The notes beneath the pieces were generated by a model, which was not told the DNA's origin, ran no database searches, and saw nothing but the letters and a program-made list of their open reading frames with translations. A stretch of 64,000 nucleotides of DNA from Mesostigma viride (Eukaryota; Streptophyta; Mesostigmatophyceae; Mesostigmatales; Mesostigmataceae). Of the stretch, positions 42,020-51,182 are shown one piece after another. The position numbers and the translations under genes were made by a program. Each line of letters starts with the position of its first letter. Position 1 is the stretch's first letter. Location: positions 107,501 through 171,500 of the forward strand of contig RPFO01002073.1 of the NCBI GenBank assembly GCA_009746045.1, given 5' to 3'.

Positions 42020-42849
42020 CAAGTCAATGATCAGCAGCCTTGCCCTTGCCCTTATCCTGGGATGGACCAGCCTTGTCCTTGCTGCCACCCTGAGCTGGCT
42101 TGCTCTGACCTTCCTGCCTCAGGTACGAGGGACACTCATTCCTGAAGTGACCCTTCCCTGGCAGAAATAACATTCCACCTGACTGATGTCCCGTGAGGTC
42201 CCACTGCTGGGCCCAGCCTTGGGAGGACCACCCACCCTCTTGAAGTCAAACTGGGACTGTGGATGTCCCGACTTCGGCGGGGTCCCCCGTCCAGCCCTTC
42301 TGTCACGCCCCCTCCTGGACCTTCCTCGACCCCTTGAAGAGGTCTCAGGCCCTCTCGAGGGCGCTGGGCCCCCGTGGCCCGATCCCCTCATGGACTTAAC
42401 CGGGTTCAGCGGCCTCCTCGTCCCCTGACGAGGGCGCTTACCACCCACGTACTTGCCGCTGAAACACTCATACAACTGGTCCGTCATGGCTGCCCAGCCA
42501 TGGACCTGTCGCATGTGGATGGTCACATTATCCATGGTGACCGGATCCAGCTGCAGCAACTTGAGAAAGTCGCCCATGGCCATCCGATCTGCAACGAAGA
42601 ATCCCTTGGCCATGGCGTCCTCCCTCAGCTTGACGAAGTCTTCAAAGGCGTGGACCACTAGCTGCCCCTTGATGGGCTTGTAGTCCAGGTATTCTTGCTT
42701 CAGGTGGGACCCATCTATGGTCCTCTTGTCACTCAGGAACACCCTGAGTCGCGTCATAAACGCCGCCCAGGTGTCCCCCGCCGTGTGTCGCTCCCGAACA
42801 AACTTGAACAGCCGCCTCGCCGACTGCCTTATGTAGGCACTAGACGCCA
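42020..42849 (-). pseudogene. Element B gag, C-terminal part, split by hAT F
   Basis: Capsid region with RQSARRLFKFVRERHTAGDT, LDYKPIKGQLVVHAFEDFVK and LREDAMAKGFFVADRMAMGD, alignable with element C gag (KEGHTW, FEIKGEVAAELARF). An Arg/Gly-rich stretch leads to a zinc knuckle whose first half reads VECYFCQG in one frame and second half GHFRNECPSYL in another, so a one-base break lies inside the CCHC motif near 42155. The frame then ends at about 42025. The N-terminal part continues beyond the hAT insertion at 46874. Confidence 0.8.
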
Positions 42850-42857
42850 GGATGCGA
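42850..42857. repeat. Target-site duplication of hAT F (left)
   Basis: GGATGCGA, repeated at 46866-46873. Confidence 0.9.
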
Positions 42858-43263
42858 CTGGGTTGGTCAGTACGCCGTACGGAGCCGCAAAAATACGGGA
42901 AAACGTACACTGAAGGCCTCCGCCGTATATACGCGTACTTTACTTCAGAATACGCGGTTTGGACTTAGAATTTTTCGGGGGTACCAGCGGGCAGCGGGCA
43001 CTGGCGCGGTGCCCAGGTTCTGGGCGCGGCGCGTTCACTGCACATTTGAGATTTTTACTACTTACTAGAAGTAGATGCGTACAGTTCTTTCCATAAAGCG
43101 CGAGCCTTGCAAAATCTTTGGCCGGTAGGAGACAGCTAGGACTAGGTACATAACGCATAATGCCAGCAAATGCCAGCTCTGCTACTGACGGTGTAATGCA
43201 ATATAGCGACGACGAGGCCAGTGCGACTGTGCGATAGTGTGCAGCCATTTTCGATTTGCAGCC

Positions 43264-43476
43264 ATGCCGAAGAAAGGGCCTGAATGGGATTTCGTTGTCG
43301 AGAAGAAAGAAGCAGTCACAGATGCTGTTAGTAACACAACGCAGTATGTGTCGAGGATGTTCTGCTCATTTTGCAACAAGAACTTCTCCTACAAGGCTGT
43401 CGCGTTTGCGTGCCATTATATCCTAGCCTATCACTTGGAAGGCATATCCATAGCAATAGAGTACTCTTGTGTGTGA
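43264..43476 (+). pseudogene. hAT transposase BED zinc-finger exon
   Basis: Reads MPKKGPEWDFVVEKKEAVTD, then RMFCSFCNKNFSYKAV. The W-D-F start with C-x2-C and following His residues fits a BED-type DNA-binding finger at the N-terminus of hAT transposases. After about codon 45 the sequence looks like intron or insertion read-through, so the exon probably ends near 43395. Confidence 0.65.
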
Positions 43477-43487
43477 TCCACTATATT
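43396..43487. repeat. 92-bp direct repeat, copy 1
   Basis: GCTGTCGCGTTTGCGTGCCA...CCACTATATT; identical by eye to 44463-44554. The two copies bracket 43488-44462. Confidence 0.9.
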
Positions 43488-43881
43488 AAAATGAGAATGA
43501 AAGGTGCGGTCCTTTATGGCACCGCCACCTTCATGACAGGCAATCCGGCCCAACCAGCCGATTCTTGAGACCATGCTTTATCATTAAAGCAACCAAAAGA
43601 CATTTCAATTCCAATGAGATACATGACGAATTACAAAGAGTGTCGAGTTGTAATGTTGTAGTTATAAGAGCAGCTGTGAGGTCCCTTGGTTGACGCCACT
43701 GCAGGCCCCTTGTGGCGGCAGTGCGCGTGTGTTCCCGACCTAGTTCCTACTGGCATTCTTGCCAACGACGACCAGGGTGCCCGAAGGCCCTGTCCCTTGT
43801 CTCGTTCTCAGTCTTACACACATTCTTAACAAAACCAATACATTGTCATATCCGTCAGTCCATCCTCATGGCAACTGACTG

Positions 43882-44462
43882 CATGCAACCACTCACGGGG
43901 GCTGCTCCGGGCTGCTCGAACTATTTCACCCCATGAAGACAACAAACCAGTTGTGAGGGAGAGAAACGGACGAACAACGACCACCATGGCCGCTGCGCTG
44001 CTCCTAAATACCTCCAAAAATCCCGGCATCCATGCGCTGTCGCATTTGCCAGCAAGCCGCCTGACGTGCAGTTAGACTGCCAGCAAAATGCAGAGCAAGT
44101 CTGTTCGACAACCACGTGCGAGCCAGCACACCGCACACTACGATCTGCGTATCTAGCTTTGTCAGATGGACTGAACATCATTCCGTCTGAACAATACAAA
44201 AGATTCATAACTGCCAAATGTCACGCACCGGAATATTGCGCAAGCCACCAAGGCTTTGCGCCCCAAAGTCTTGCGCCTGAACCTAAGTCAGGTCACCTAA
44301 GACTGTCACTCTAGAAATTCAGGCCTTTCCGGCGCGGCGCTCCACACCGGCCCAAGGAACAAAGCCTGCGGCCTACTGAATCGGAACCAACCAAACGTCG
44401 GTAACGATTCCGAACCGCGTAACTTCTTGAGTGCACGGACGTAAATGATCACGGACGTGACA
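43882..44462. repeat. 581-bp direct repeat in hAT F, copy 1
   Basis: Appears identical to 45498-46078 (offset 1616). Sequence 5' of each copy is similar but diverged for about 400 more bases. The block ends CACGGACGTGACA. Confidence 0.88.
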
Positions 44463-44554
44463 GCTGTCGCGTTTGCGTGCCATTATATCCTAGCCTATCA
44501 CTTGGAAGGCATATCCATAGCAATAGAGTACTCTTGTGTGTGATCCACTATATT
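44463..44554. repeat. 92-bp direct repeat, copy 2
   Basis: Second copy of the block at 43396-43487. Confidence 0.9.
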
Positions 44555-44738
44555 CCCCCCCACTTTTTAGCTCGAAAAAATGAAGAGCCAAAAAGTCAAA
44601 AAGAGGATCACATAGGGAAAAAAAAATTCCCACGACAGGACCACACATGCTTTTCAAATTAAGGCTAAGCAATAACCTCTTCAGTGCTTTTTCAAGGATA
44701 AGCATAATCCTCTTCATGGCTTTTTCAAGGATATATAT

Positions 44739-44875
44739 TTTAAAAATATAATTACTTACAGCAGAGTGAAATCACTCAAACCAAAGCAAACGCCCAGCTA
44801 TAAACCTATATACAGAGCCATGTCAAAGCTCTATACTACGATAAGACCAATGGAAACGCCTAACGGGAGGAACCA
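44739..44875 (-). mobile_element. LINE 3' end fragment 3 with target duplication
   Basis: 137-bp tail of the LINE seen at 5532-7645 (minus strand), flanked by TCAAGGATATATAT at 44725-44738 and 44876-44889. A further ATCAAGGATATATATAA unit follows in tandem. Confidence 0.85.
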
Positions 44876-45497
44876 TCAAGGATATATATAACCATCAAGG
44901 ATATATATAAGCCTAATCCTCTTCATAGCTTTTTAAAGGATAAGCTTAATCCTCTTCCAAGTGCTTGATTCTGCAAGCAGCTTGGGTATATCTCCGGCTC
45001 AGGCTGTCCGAACTGAACCCGCCAAGGGTTGTTCGCTCGTTTTAATTAAGTGGTGATGATAGGTGTGGTCCTTGACGGCACCACCACCTTCATGACAGGC
45101 AGCGCAGCCAGCCGATTATATTATGAAGATTGCAATAATGCTTTATGATGAAAGCAATGCCCAAACCATTCATTCCATAACATTTGACAGATTACAATGA
45201 ATGCCGAGTTGTGCTGCCGCAACTGTAAGAGTAACTACATATCCTTGAGACCCATCGAAATCACCACAGACCGACCATGACGCCACTGTGGCGCAACAGT
45301 GTTTACTTACGTCATAATCTATATCAACTGTGTGACTCTGCGCTCATGTCCCAGTTACTGGCACACTGGCCAACGACGAACCGGCCCTTTCCCGGGACTG
45401 TTCCCGGGTCAGCAGAACGTTTCTCGTCCACAATGCCAACAACATCCCAACCGGATCAAACCACTGTCAATCCTATCAACCATCGTCATGGCAACGA

Positions 45498-46078
45498 CAT
45501 GCAACCACTCACGGGGGCTGCTCCGGGCTGCTCGAACTATTTCACCCCATGAAGACAACAAACCAGTTGTGAGGGAGAGAAACGGACGAACAACGACCAC
45601 CATGGCCGCTGCGCTGCTCCTAAATACCTCCAAAAATCCCGGCATCCATGCGCTGTCGCATTTGCCAGCAAGCCGCCTGACGTGCAGTTAGACTGCCAGC
45701 AAAATGCAGAGCAAGTCTGTTCGACAACCACGTGCGAGCCAGCACACCGCACACTACGATCTGCGTATCTAGCTTTGTCAGATGGACTGAACATCATTCC
45801 GTCTGAACAATACAAAAGATTCATAACTGCCAAATGTCACGCACCGGAATATTGCGCAAGCCACCAAGGCTTTGCGCCCCAAAGTCTTGCGCCTGAACCT
45901 AAGTCAGGTCACCTAAGACTGTCACTCTAGAAATTCAGGCCTTTCCGGCGCGGCGCTCCACACCGGCCCAAGGAACAAAGCCTGCGGCCTACTGAATCGG
46001 AACCAACCAAACGTCGGTAACGATTCCGAACCGCGTAACTTCTTGAGTGCACGGACGTAAATGATCACGGACGTGACA
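45498..46078. repeat. 581-bp direct repeat in hAT F, copy 2
   Basis: Second copy of 43882-44462. It is followed by hAT sequence leading into the transposase exon. Confidence 0.88.
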
Positions 46079-46255
46079 AGGCGGGGCCAATCAGCGTATT
46101 CCGAGTCCGTGCACACTTTGCCGGAATCGCAGGGTAAGGGATGTTACCCTGCGACAAATTTCCACCGAATATCCGGAGCAGGTTTCTCAGGATTGCAAAC
46201 AACAAGTTGCAGAAGTCAGACGCCAAGAAGCATCACAATTTGAACAGGGCAATCA

Positions 46256-46558
46256 TTGGCGGAGATGGGAGGGGCTGCGCCGGCTGACTTGTCGTCGGTT
46301 CCCAGCAAAGGCCAGCTGAGCATCACCAAATGGCTGGTTCCCGTCGACGAACAAGGTGTCCAGCTGCTGGCTGCCGAATTTTTTATCGAGAACGGCATTG
46401 CCTTCAATGCGGCTGAGAGCGCCTCTTTCAAGCAGATGGTGGCCGGCATGATCCAGTACAAAGGAGCTTGTTGTGGGATCCTTGAGAGCATGGTCCTTAG
46501 TAGTTGTGTCTTATGTCCTCTCATGCATTATATAGTGAATGGCTTTCCTTACAATTAA
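46256..46558 (+). pseudogene. hAT transposase fragment
   Basis: Open segment with KGQLSITKWLVPVDEQGVQL, LAAEFFIENGIAFNAAESAS and FKQMVAGMIQY. The FF-x-ENGI-x-FN-x-x-ES-x-x-FK-x-M pattern is typical of hAT transposases just before the catalytic region. No ATG is required because an AG acceptor precedes it (about 46251), so it is read as an internal exon. Everything downstream is lost. Confidence 0.75.
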
Positions 46559-46865
46559 CTAATTAATTGATTCCTTACAGTTCCCGTTGCAGTCTAGATC
46601 TGCTCCCCCCAGCATTTAACAAATCATAATCAGATAGGATTGCAGGGCATAAATTAATGGAAGATGTTAATAAATAAGCATATACACCAAATTTCAGTTG
46701 CAATAACTGCATGACCATCATCAAGGAGCGTGCTAATTGGGTGACTGACAATTGGACCACAAAAACTGTCGCGTATTTTACCGCCGCGTATTTTACACCC
46801 CCCACGTATAATACGCGTATTTTAGGTCCGCGTATTATACCCCGTACCCGTATTTGCCAACCCGG

Positions 46866-46873
46866 GGATGCGA
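46866..46873. repeat. Target-site duplication of hAT F (right)
   Basis: GGATGCGA, identical to 42850-42857. Confidence 0.9.
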
Positions 46874-47240
46874 AGCTTGTCACCGGTGTAGATGTCCGTG
46901 TACAAGCTCATGTCCTCTAACATCCTCTCAGCTGCGTCCCGGGGCTGCCAATTGTCCTTGATGGACTGAAACTGGCCCCTAGCACCGCGTACCCTTCAGC
47001 CACGGTCGGTCGCTTAGGTGCCGCTTGATCTGCGGCTGGCGCGTTCTGACCGCCCTGCGATCCTTGGCTCTGATCATCTGGCAGCGCAGCCTGGTCTCCC
47101 AGCGCCTGGCCGTCACCGCGTCCATCGCGTCCACCGCGTCCATCGCGTCCATCGCGTCCATCGCGTCCATCCAACCCAGCGCCGCGCCGCGCAAAGCCCA
47201 TAATAAGGCGCGCTTGTTGGTCAATAGCTCCCTCACTCAT
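46874..47240 (-). pseudogene. Element B gag, N-terminal part
   Basis: Reads MSEGAIDQQARLIMGFARRG, an Asp-Gly-Arg repeat, then acidic linker; in another frame the end gives ERMLEDMSLYTDIY, which parallels WLDDMKLVVGSVAAGVDI of element C. A frame break lies near 46930. The hAT F insertion separates it from the capsid region. Confidence 0.55.
47117..47171. repeat. 9-bp tandem repeat in B gag
   Basis: About six units of CCATCGCGT/CCACCGCGT (plus strand), encoding the Asp-Gly-Arg repeat on the minus strand. Confidence 0.9.
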
Positions 47241-47342
47241 GATGGCCTCTGTTCAGATCTGCTACAGCCAGCCAAGTGGCCAAGCAGCAATTAAAGCAAT
47301 ATAAGCTACTGAACAAGAAAGGAAATTGCCAAGTGTTGCCAC

Positions 47343-48262
47343 TCAGTCAAGACCACCACGGTCGCCCGCAGGCGCGTCCTGGTTCTCCTTGTCGCTGTCG
47401 CTGTCGCTCACCACAATCAGCTCTGGCACCCTGCTACCCGCTGCGCCGTCGTCGACCCGCTGTCGGCCCGCGATGACAGAATCGTCACCGTTGGTATAAT
47501 AGTAGACAGGTGACAACCCGTCGTTGGCACCCCGCGGATTGTATCTTGGCACCTCGTGGTCGCCAAGCGCCTCGTCGCCTAGCCCAGCGACGCCCACTGC
47601 TCCCACCTCAAGGTCACTATCGTAACCAAGAGGGGCAAACTCTTCCCAACGCGTCACACGAACGCGAAGGGGTTGGGGCAGTTCCTGAAAAGGAACCCTT
47701 GCTCGCTCCGGAAACCTGCCGACTCGTGCCGCACGCTGTCCTCCGGTGATGGCTTCCGCTGCCGCCCCGACCTGACTGCAAGCCGCCTGTAGTGCTCCGC
47801 TCCGCGTCGTTCACGTCGAACTGGTCCCGCTGCAACACCCTCGTCGCCGATTACGCCTGCGAAAGTACGTGGTACATCCGCACCCGCTGCTGCCGGCACG
47901 AACTCGTGTCGCACTGCACCAGCTGCCTCCGCAGCCTCTCCTCGCCTAGCCGCCAACTCCGCACGCACCCGCTCAGCTAATGCTGTAATCACCGTCTGGA
48001 TGCCGACCAAACCGTGAAGCTCTTGCTCGATGTCGTCGATGCTCCGGTGCTCCGGAATGACGATGGTTTGGACGTGCCGCAGAATGCGCTCCCAATCCTC
48101 GACCTGGTCGTCGACGAATTGCACGAAGTTGCGATTAACAGGTGGACGATCTGCAAGCAATAAAGATAAATCTCGAACGACACGACGCAATTCAGGCGAA
48201 ATCGAACCCCCAGCAGACTGCCGAAACCGGAAATTCTGCTGCCGTTGTTCTTCCTGCACCAT
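47343..48262 (-). CDS. Extra ORF upstream of gag in element B
   Basis: The first frame (48262 to 47654, 202 codons) starts MVQEEQRQQNFRFRQSAGGS and contains SPELRRVVRDLSLLLADRPP, FVQFVDDQVEDWERILRHVQ and LVGIQTVITALAERVRAELA: mostly helical, charged, likely coiled coil. It ends NPFAFV-stop. An overlapping frame one base back (47657 to 47343) continues RWEEFAPLGYDSDLEVGAVG and an acidic SDSDSDKENQ tail, so the two may be one protein broken or joined by a -1 shift. Element C has an ORF of the same position, size and helical pattern (57010-57975). No known domain; not gag, which lies downstream. Possibly an accessory RNA- or host-factor-binding protein (inference). Confidence 0.6.
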
Positions 48263-48355
48263 TCACCACCGGACGAGCTTCTCGCGTCGTCAATGCTGCA
48301 CGCAGCAAACAGCAACGACCCTCCTGGCCGTTCCGTCGAGACTGCTTGTAATTTG

Positions 48356-48755
48356 AGTTAACGTTCTTAGCAAACGCAATGTGAAGGATACGGTTGCAAT
48401 GCAGCAATGTGTGAATATGGTTGGAAACGGAGCTTTGTTAAAATTGGATAATGTTACAGCGCTCACACACTTGAGGCTTGTACACGCGTTTGCCAAGTCA
48501 AGGCAACACACGTGAGGCGGGCTCGCAAGAGATGCCCAATTGGCACAGTGGCCTATTCTTTATATACTTGTGCACTGTGCTTTGCTAGGCCTGAGCAGCC
48601 TAGGAGGCCTGCTCAGTAATGACACTCCCGGTACAGTATTCACTACCTGTACAGCGCCCAGTTCCTATACAGTAGGTCTGCCATACAGGCACAGTGACCA
48701 CAGAGCGCAGTCCACAGTGACTATTGCATCTGCACCTAGAAGTCCAGGACTAAGC
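48356..48755 (-). repeat. 5' LTR of element B, partial
   Basis: 400 bp equivalent to 36983-37380; its remainder is displaced by gypsy element D2 at 48756 and lies beyond the window. On the minus strand the end CGTTAACT is followed by CAAATTACAA, as in element A. Confidence 0.9.
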
Positions 48756-49339
48756 TGTTACGTCCCTGCCCAGACACACCTAGCCTGAGCTACGTAGCGA
48801 AAGACCCTTCTCGCCGGAATTAGGAATAATTCAGGATAGCCTAAAGTAGGTTGCGCTTCACGACGTGAGTCGTGAGATATCGGGCATCACGGCTTAATGC
48901 CAAGCTAATTATTACACACTTATATTGGCTAGCAATACCAATTACAAATGGATAGTGCCCCGGGCTCAATGTGTAGGCGTATTCGCACTTATCATTCATT
49001 AAACCAAGAGGACGAGACTCTCGTCCTCTGACCAATTTAACCTAGGTTGGTTGCGGCGCAGATACACGCCAATTTCCCTAGAACAATCCGAGTCACTCAT
49101 TCCACGTAGGATCCGGGCCGACACCGACCCTCAACTATAGGATCCACGCCTAGAACCACTGACGGACTCAGAACCGGCGCGGCGCCACAGCGCCGGCCCC
49201 TAAAAGGACAACCTAGGACCAAAATAACTAGTCCAATTCACACAATAGCCAAGGTCCATAAAACCCAAGTCCAATAGACCAAACAGCCTTAGTAATTTAT
49301 TCCATTGTTACGTCCGGCCAAAAGGGCAGGGACGTAACA
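48756..49339 (-). repeat. 3' LTR of D2
   Basis: 584 bp, TGTTACGTCC...GGACGTAACA, with the same terminal hairpin as D1 at 49306-49339. The polypurine tract ATGGGGGGGGAGGAG (minus strand) follows on the right. Confidence 0.93.
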
Positions 49340-49414
49340 CTCCTCCCCCCCCATGGGGGTCGGTAGTCCCTACCGTACAAGTTAGATTTGGAAAAACAAC
49401 ACTACTATAAGAGT

Positions 49415-49419
49415 ACTAT
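49415..49419. repeat. Target-site duplication of element E (left)
   Basis: ACTAT, repeated at 54422-54426. The uninterrupted D1 sequence at about 13165 shows the empty site AGTACTATGTCC. Confidence 0.93.
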
Positions 49420-49925
49420 TGTTACGTCGCGTAACAATTCGTTGTAGTTACGGACGTAAATTAGGTCCTTTACCTCGGCTGTTATTAGGTTTACGTGCAG
49501 TTCTAGCTGGGACATGATTGTCCCCGTAACAGTACTGTGGTATATTGGGTGCCTTTGGGCGCCGCGCCGCGTACTTTATTAGTGGTCCTTATCCTTTTGT
49601 AGAATGTAGTGGACCGGCGTGCATCTGTGCACCTGCCGGTGTTTCTGTGTCTCGGCAGGCGAGGGCCAGGTCGGCCCGAGCCTGTTGGACCGTTGGTGAC
49701 CATTTATGCACGTTCCACTCCGTGTGTGGCCACTCGGCGTGTGTTAAATGAATTAACACATATAGGCTTGGGTCACGGCAGTGTAGTTGTGTTTCCTTCC
49801 TCTTTTCCTGGAGTAAACGGGTTTGGTTAAATGGCCTATGGCATATTATAGTAGCACATATGTCAATGCATTGAGATCTGGATCGTCTCGTTCGTCTTTC
49901 GCTAGGGGTTTAAATAGAGGCGGCC
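49420..49925 (+). repeat. Left LTR of element E (truncated)
   Basis: 506 bp identical by eye to the first 506 bp of 53850-54421. Begins with the perfect hairpin TGTTACGTCGCGTAACA. The final 66 bp, including CGGCGTAACA, and any adjacent PBS are missing. Confidence 0.9.
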
Positions 49926-51072
49926 AGTTTATGATCGTCAGTTCAGCTTCGAACTTATGAGCGAAGCGGCCAACACGAGGGCCTTCTACTAAGACTAAAT
50001 CTCCTATTTCTATCTCAGGTGCTCTTCTATCTAATGAGGCACGCAACCTAGCAAGGTATTTGGCCTGCGCCCTATGGTACCCTGCAATAGCGTTGTCGTG
50101 TGCATTCTTCATCTTATCTAATAACGCCTGCACACCTTCCACAGTATCCCGGGACACATCATCCTTGTCCCGTAAAGGACTAGCTAAGAGAGAGGTAGGA
50201 GTAAGAGGTTGTCTACCAGTATCTAGGAAGAAGGGCGTATAACCATGCGCAGCCTGAGGGCAGTTGTTGAGGGAAAATTCTACCAGACATAGATAATCCT
50301 CCCAATCACTCCCAGAGCCATTCACATAATGCCGCAGAGCTTCTTCCACTACCCTATTCAAACGTTCTACTAAATGAGACGAGGAGGAGTGGTAGGCAGT
50401 ACCGAATGTGACCTTGGTACCGATAGCAGCGAAGAACTGCTGCCAAAAATCAGAAGTAAATAACTTATCTTTATCACTAATAAACTGCCTACTCAAACCA
50501 TGATATCTATATACGTTATTAAGGTATAGGCGTGCGCAATCGCGTGCGGTGAGTTCTAAGGGACACGGCACGAGATGACACATTCGAGTAAAACGATCTA
50601 CGAAAACAAGGATTTGGGCGTTACCTCTATCATTCTTCCTAAAAGGTCCTACAAAATCCATCATAATAGAATCCCAAGGCATGATGGGATCAGGTAAGGT
50701 CCTAGGCTCTGCTATCTGTCCTACATTGTTGGGTTTCATTTCCTGACAAGATTGACAGGTTCTAACATACTCATCTACATCCTTTAAAAGGGAAGGCCAG
50801 TAGTAAGAGCGGGCTACTAGGTCCCGTACCCGTTTACCACCCTGATGAGCAGCTAAGTCATGCAACTCAAAGAGCAAGGAGGAGCGACAGATCGGCGGGA
50901 CATACAGGCGCCATTGAGGGGAAGAATCTGCTATCTGCACATATAAAAATCCACCTACAAATTTACAAGGGTGCTTGCCTAATTGTTGGGGATGGGCAGC
51001 AATGGCAGCTAATGCCTCCGGCTCAGTGGCCGTAAATCTACTAATAAGGCGTTCAAGATCAGAGGTAGGCAT
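49846..51072 (-). CDS. Gypsy integrase of element E, C-terminally truncated
   Basis: The frame opens upstream of the listed ATG and carries SDLERLISRFTATEPEALAA, the H2C2 finger (SYYWPSLLKDVDEYVRTCQSC), and the core DSIMMDFVGPFRKND, FISDKDKLFTSDFW and SSSHLVERLNRVVEE (D, D, E). It continues to VEGPRVGRFAHKFEAEL and then reads into LTR sequence (PPLFKPLAKDERDD), so the GPY segment and the rest of the C-terminal domain seen in D1 (FLGPYKVLTKFDD) are lost. Upstream it should join the RNase H frame, but an indel in a seven-C run at 51222-51228 separates them. Confidence 0.88.
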   Translation of the reverse strand: MPTSDLERLISRFTATEPEALAAIAAHPQQLGKHPCKFVGGFLYVQIADSSPQWRLYVPPICRSSLLFELHDLAAHQGGKRVRDLVARSYYWPSLLKDVDEYVRTCQSCQEMKPNNVGQIAEPRTLPDPIMPWDSIMMDFVGPFRKNDRGNAQILVFVDRFTRMCHLVPCPLELTARDCARLYLNNVYRYHGLSRQFISDKDKLFTSDFWQQFFAAIGTKVTFGTAYHSSSSHLVERLNRVVEEALRHYVNGSGSDWEDYLCLVEFSLNNCPQAAHGYTPFFLDTGRQPLTPTSLLASPLRDKDDVSRDTVEGVQALLDKMKNAHDNAIAGYHRAQAKYLARLRASLDRRAPEIEIGDLVLVEGPRVGRFAHKFEAELTIINWPPLFKPLAKDERDDPDLNALTYVLL

Positions 51073-51182
51073 CGCTACAGAGGTATCCAGAACAGGTTTA
51101 AAGAGATCTCCTACCGCCTTGCCAAAGAGAAGGGGAGGTCCTAGAGGGACTATGTTTTCATAAGACTTTCCCGACCTAGTCG

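Larger units (their letters stand above)
42858..46865 (+). mobile_element. hAT transposon F, 4.0 kb, degenerate
   Basis: Inserted in gag of B with 8-bp duplication GGATGCGA. Ends are CTGGGTTGGTCAGTACG and (reverse complement) CCGGGTTGGCAAATACG, imperfect 17-bp inverted repeats. It carries a BED zinc-finger exon at its left end and a C-terminal-side transposase exon at its right end, both plus strand. The middle is replaced by duplicated sequence and a LINE tail. The transposase is therefore not functional as shown. Confidence 0.88.
36983..48755 (-). mobile_element. Copia-like LTR retrotransposon B
   Basis: Minus-strand element with a complete 3' LTR (36983-37685) and a 5' LTR cut at 48755 by gypsy element D2. 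Order: 5' LTR, extra ORF, gag, pol (integrase, protease, RT, RNase H), 3' UTR, polypurine tract, 3' LTR. The hAT element F is inserted in gag. LTRs differ by about one substitution and two small indels over the comparable 400 bp, so B is fairly young. Pol is a single open frame. Confidence 0.9.

Noticed and set aside
47343-48262. The B upstream ORF as gag
   Set aside because: A separate gag with capsid-like sequence and zinc knuckle lies downstream in both B and C.
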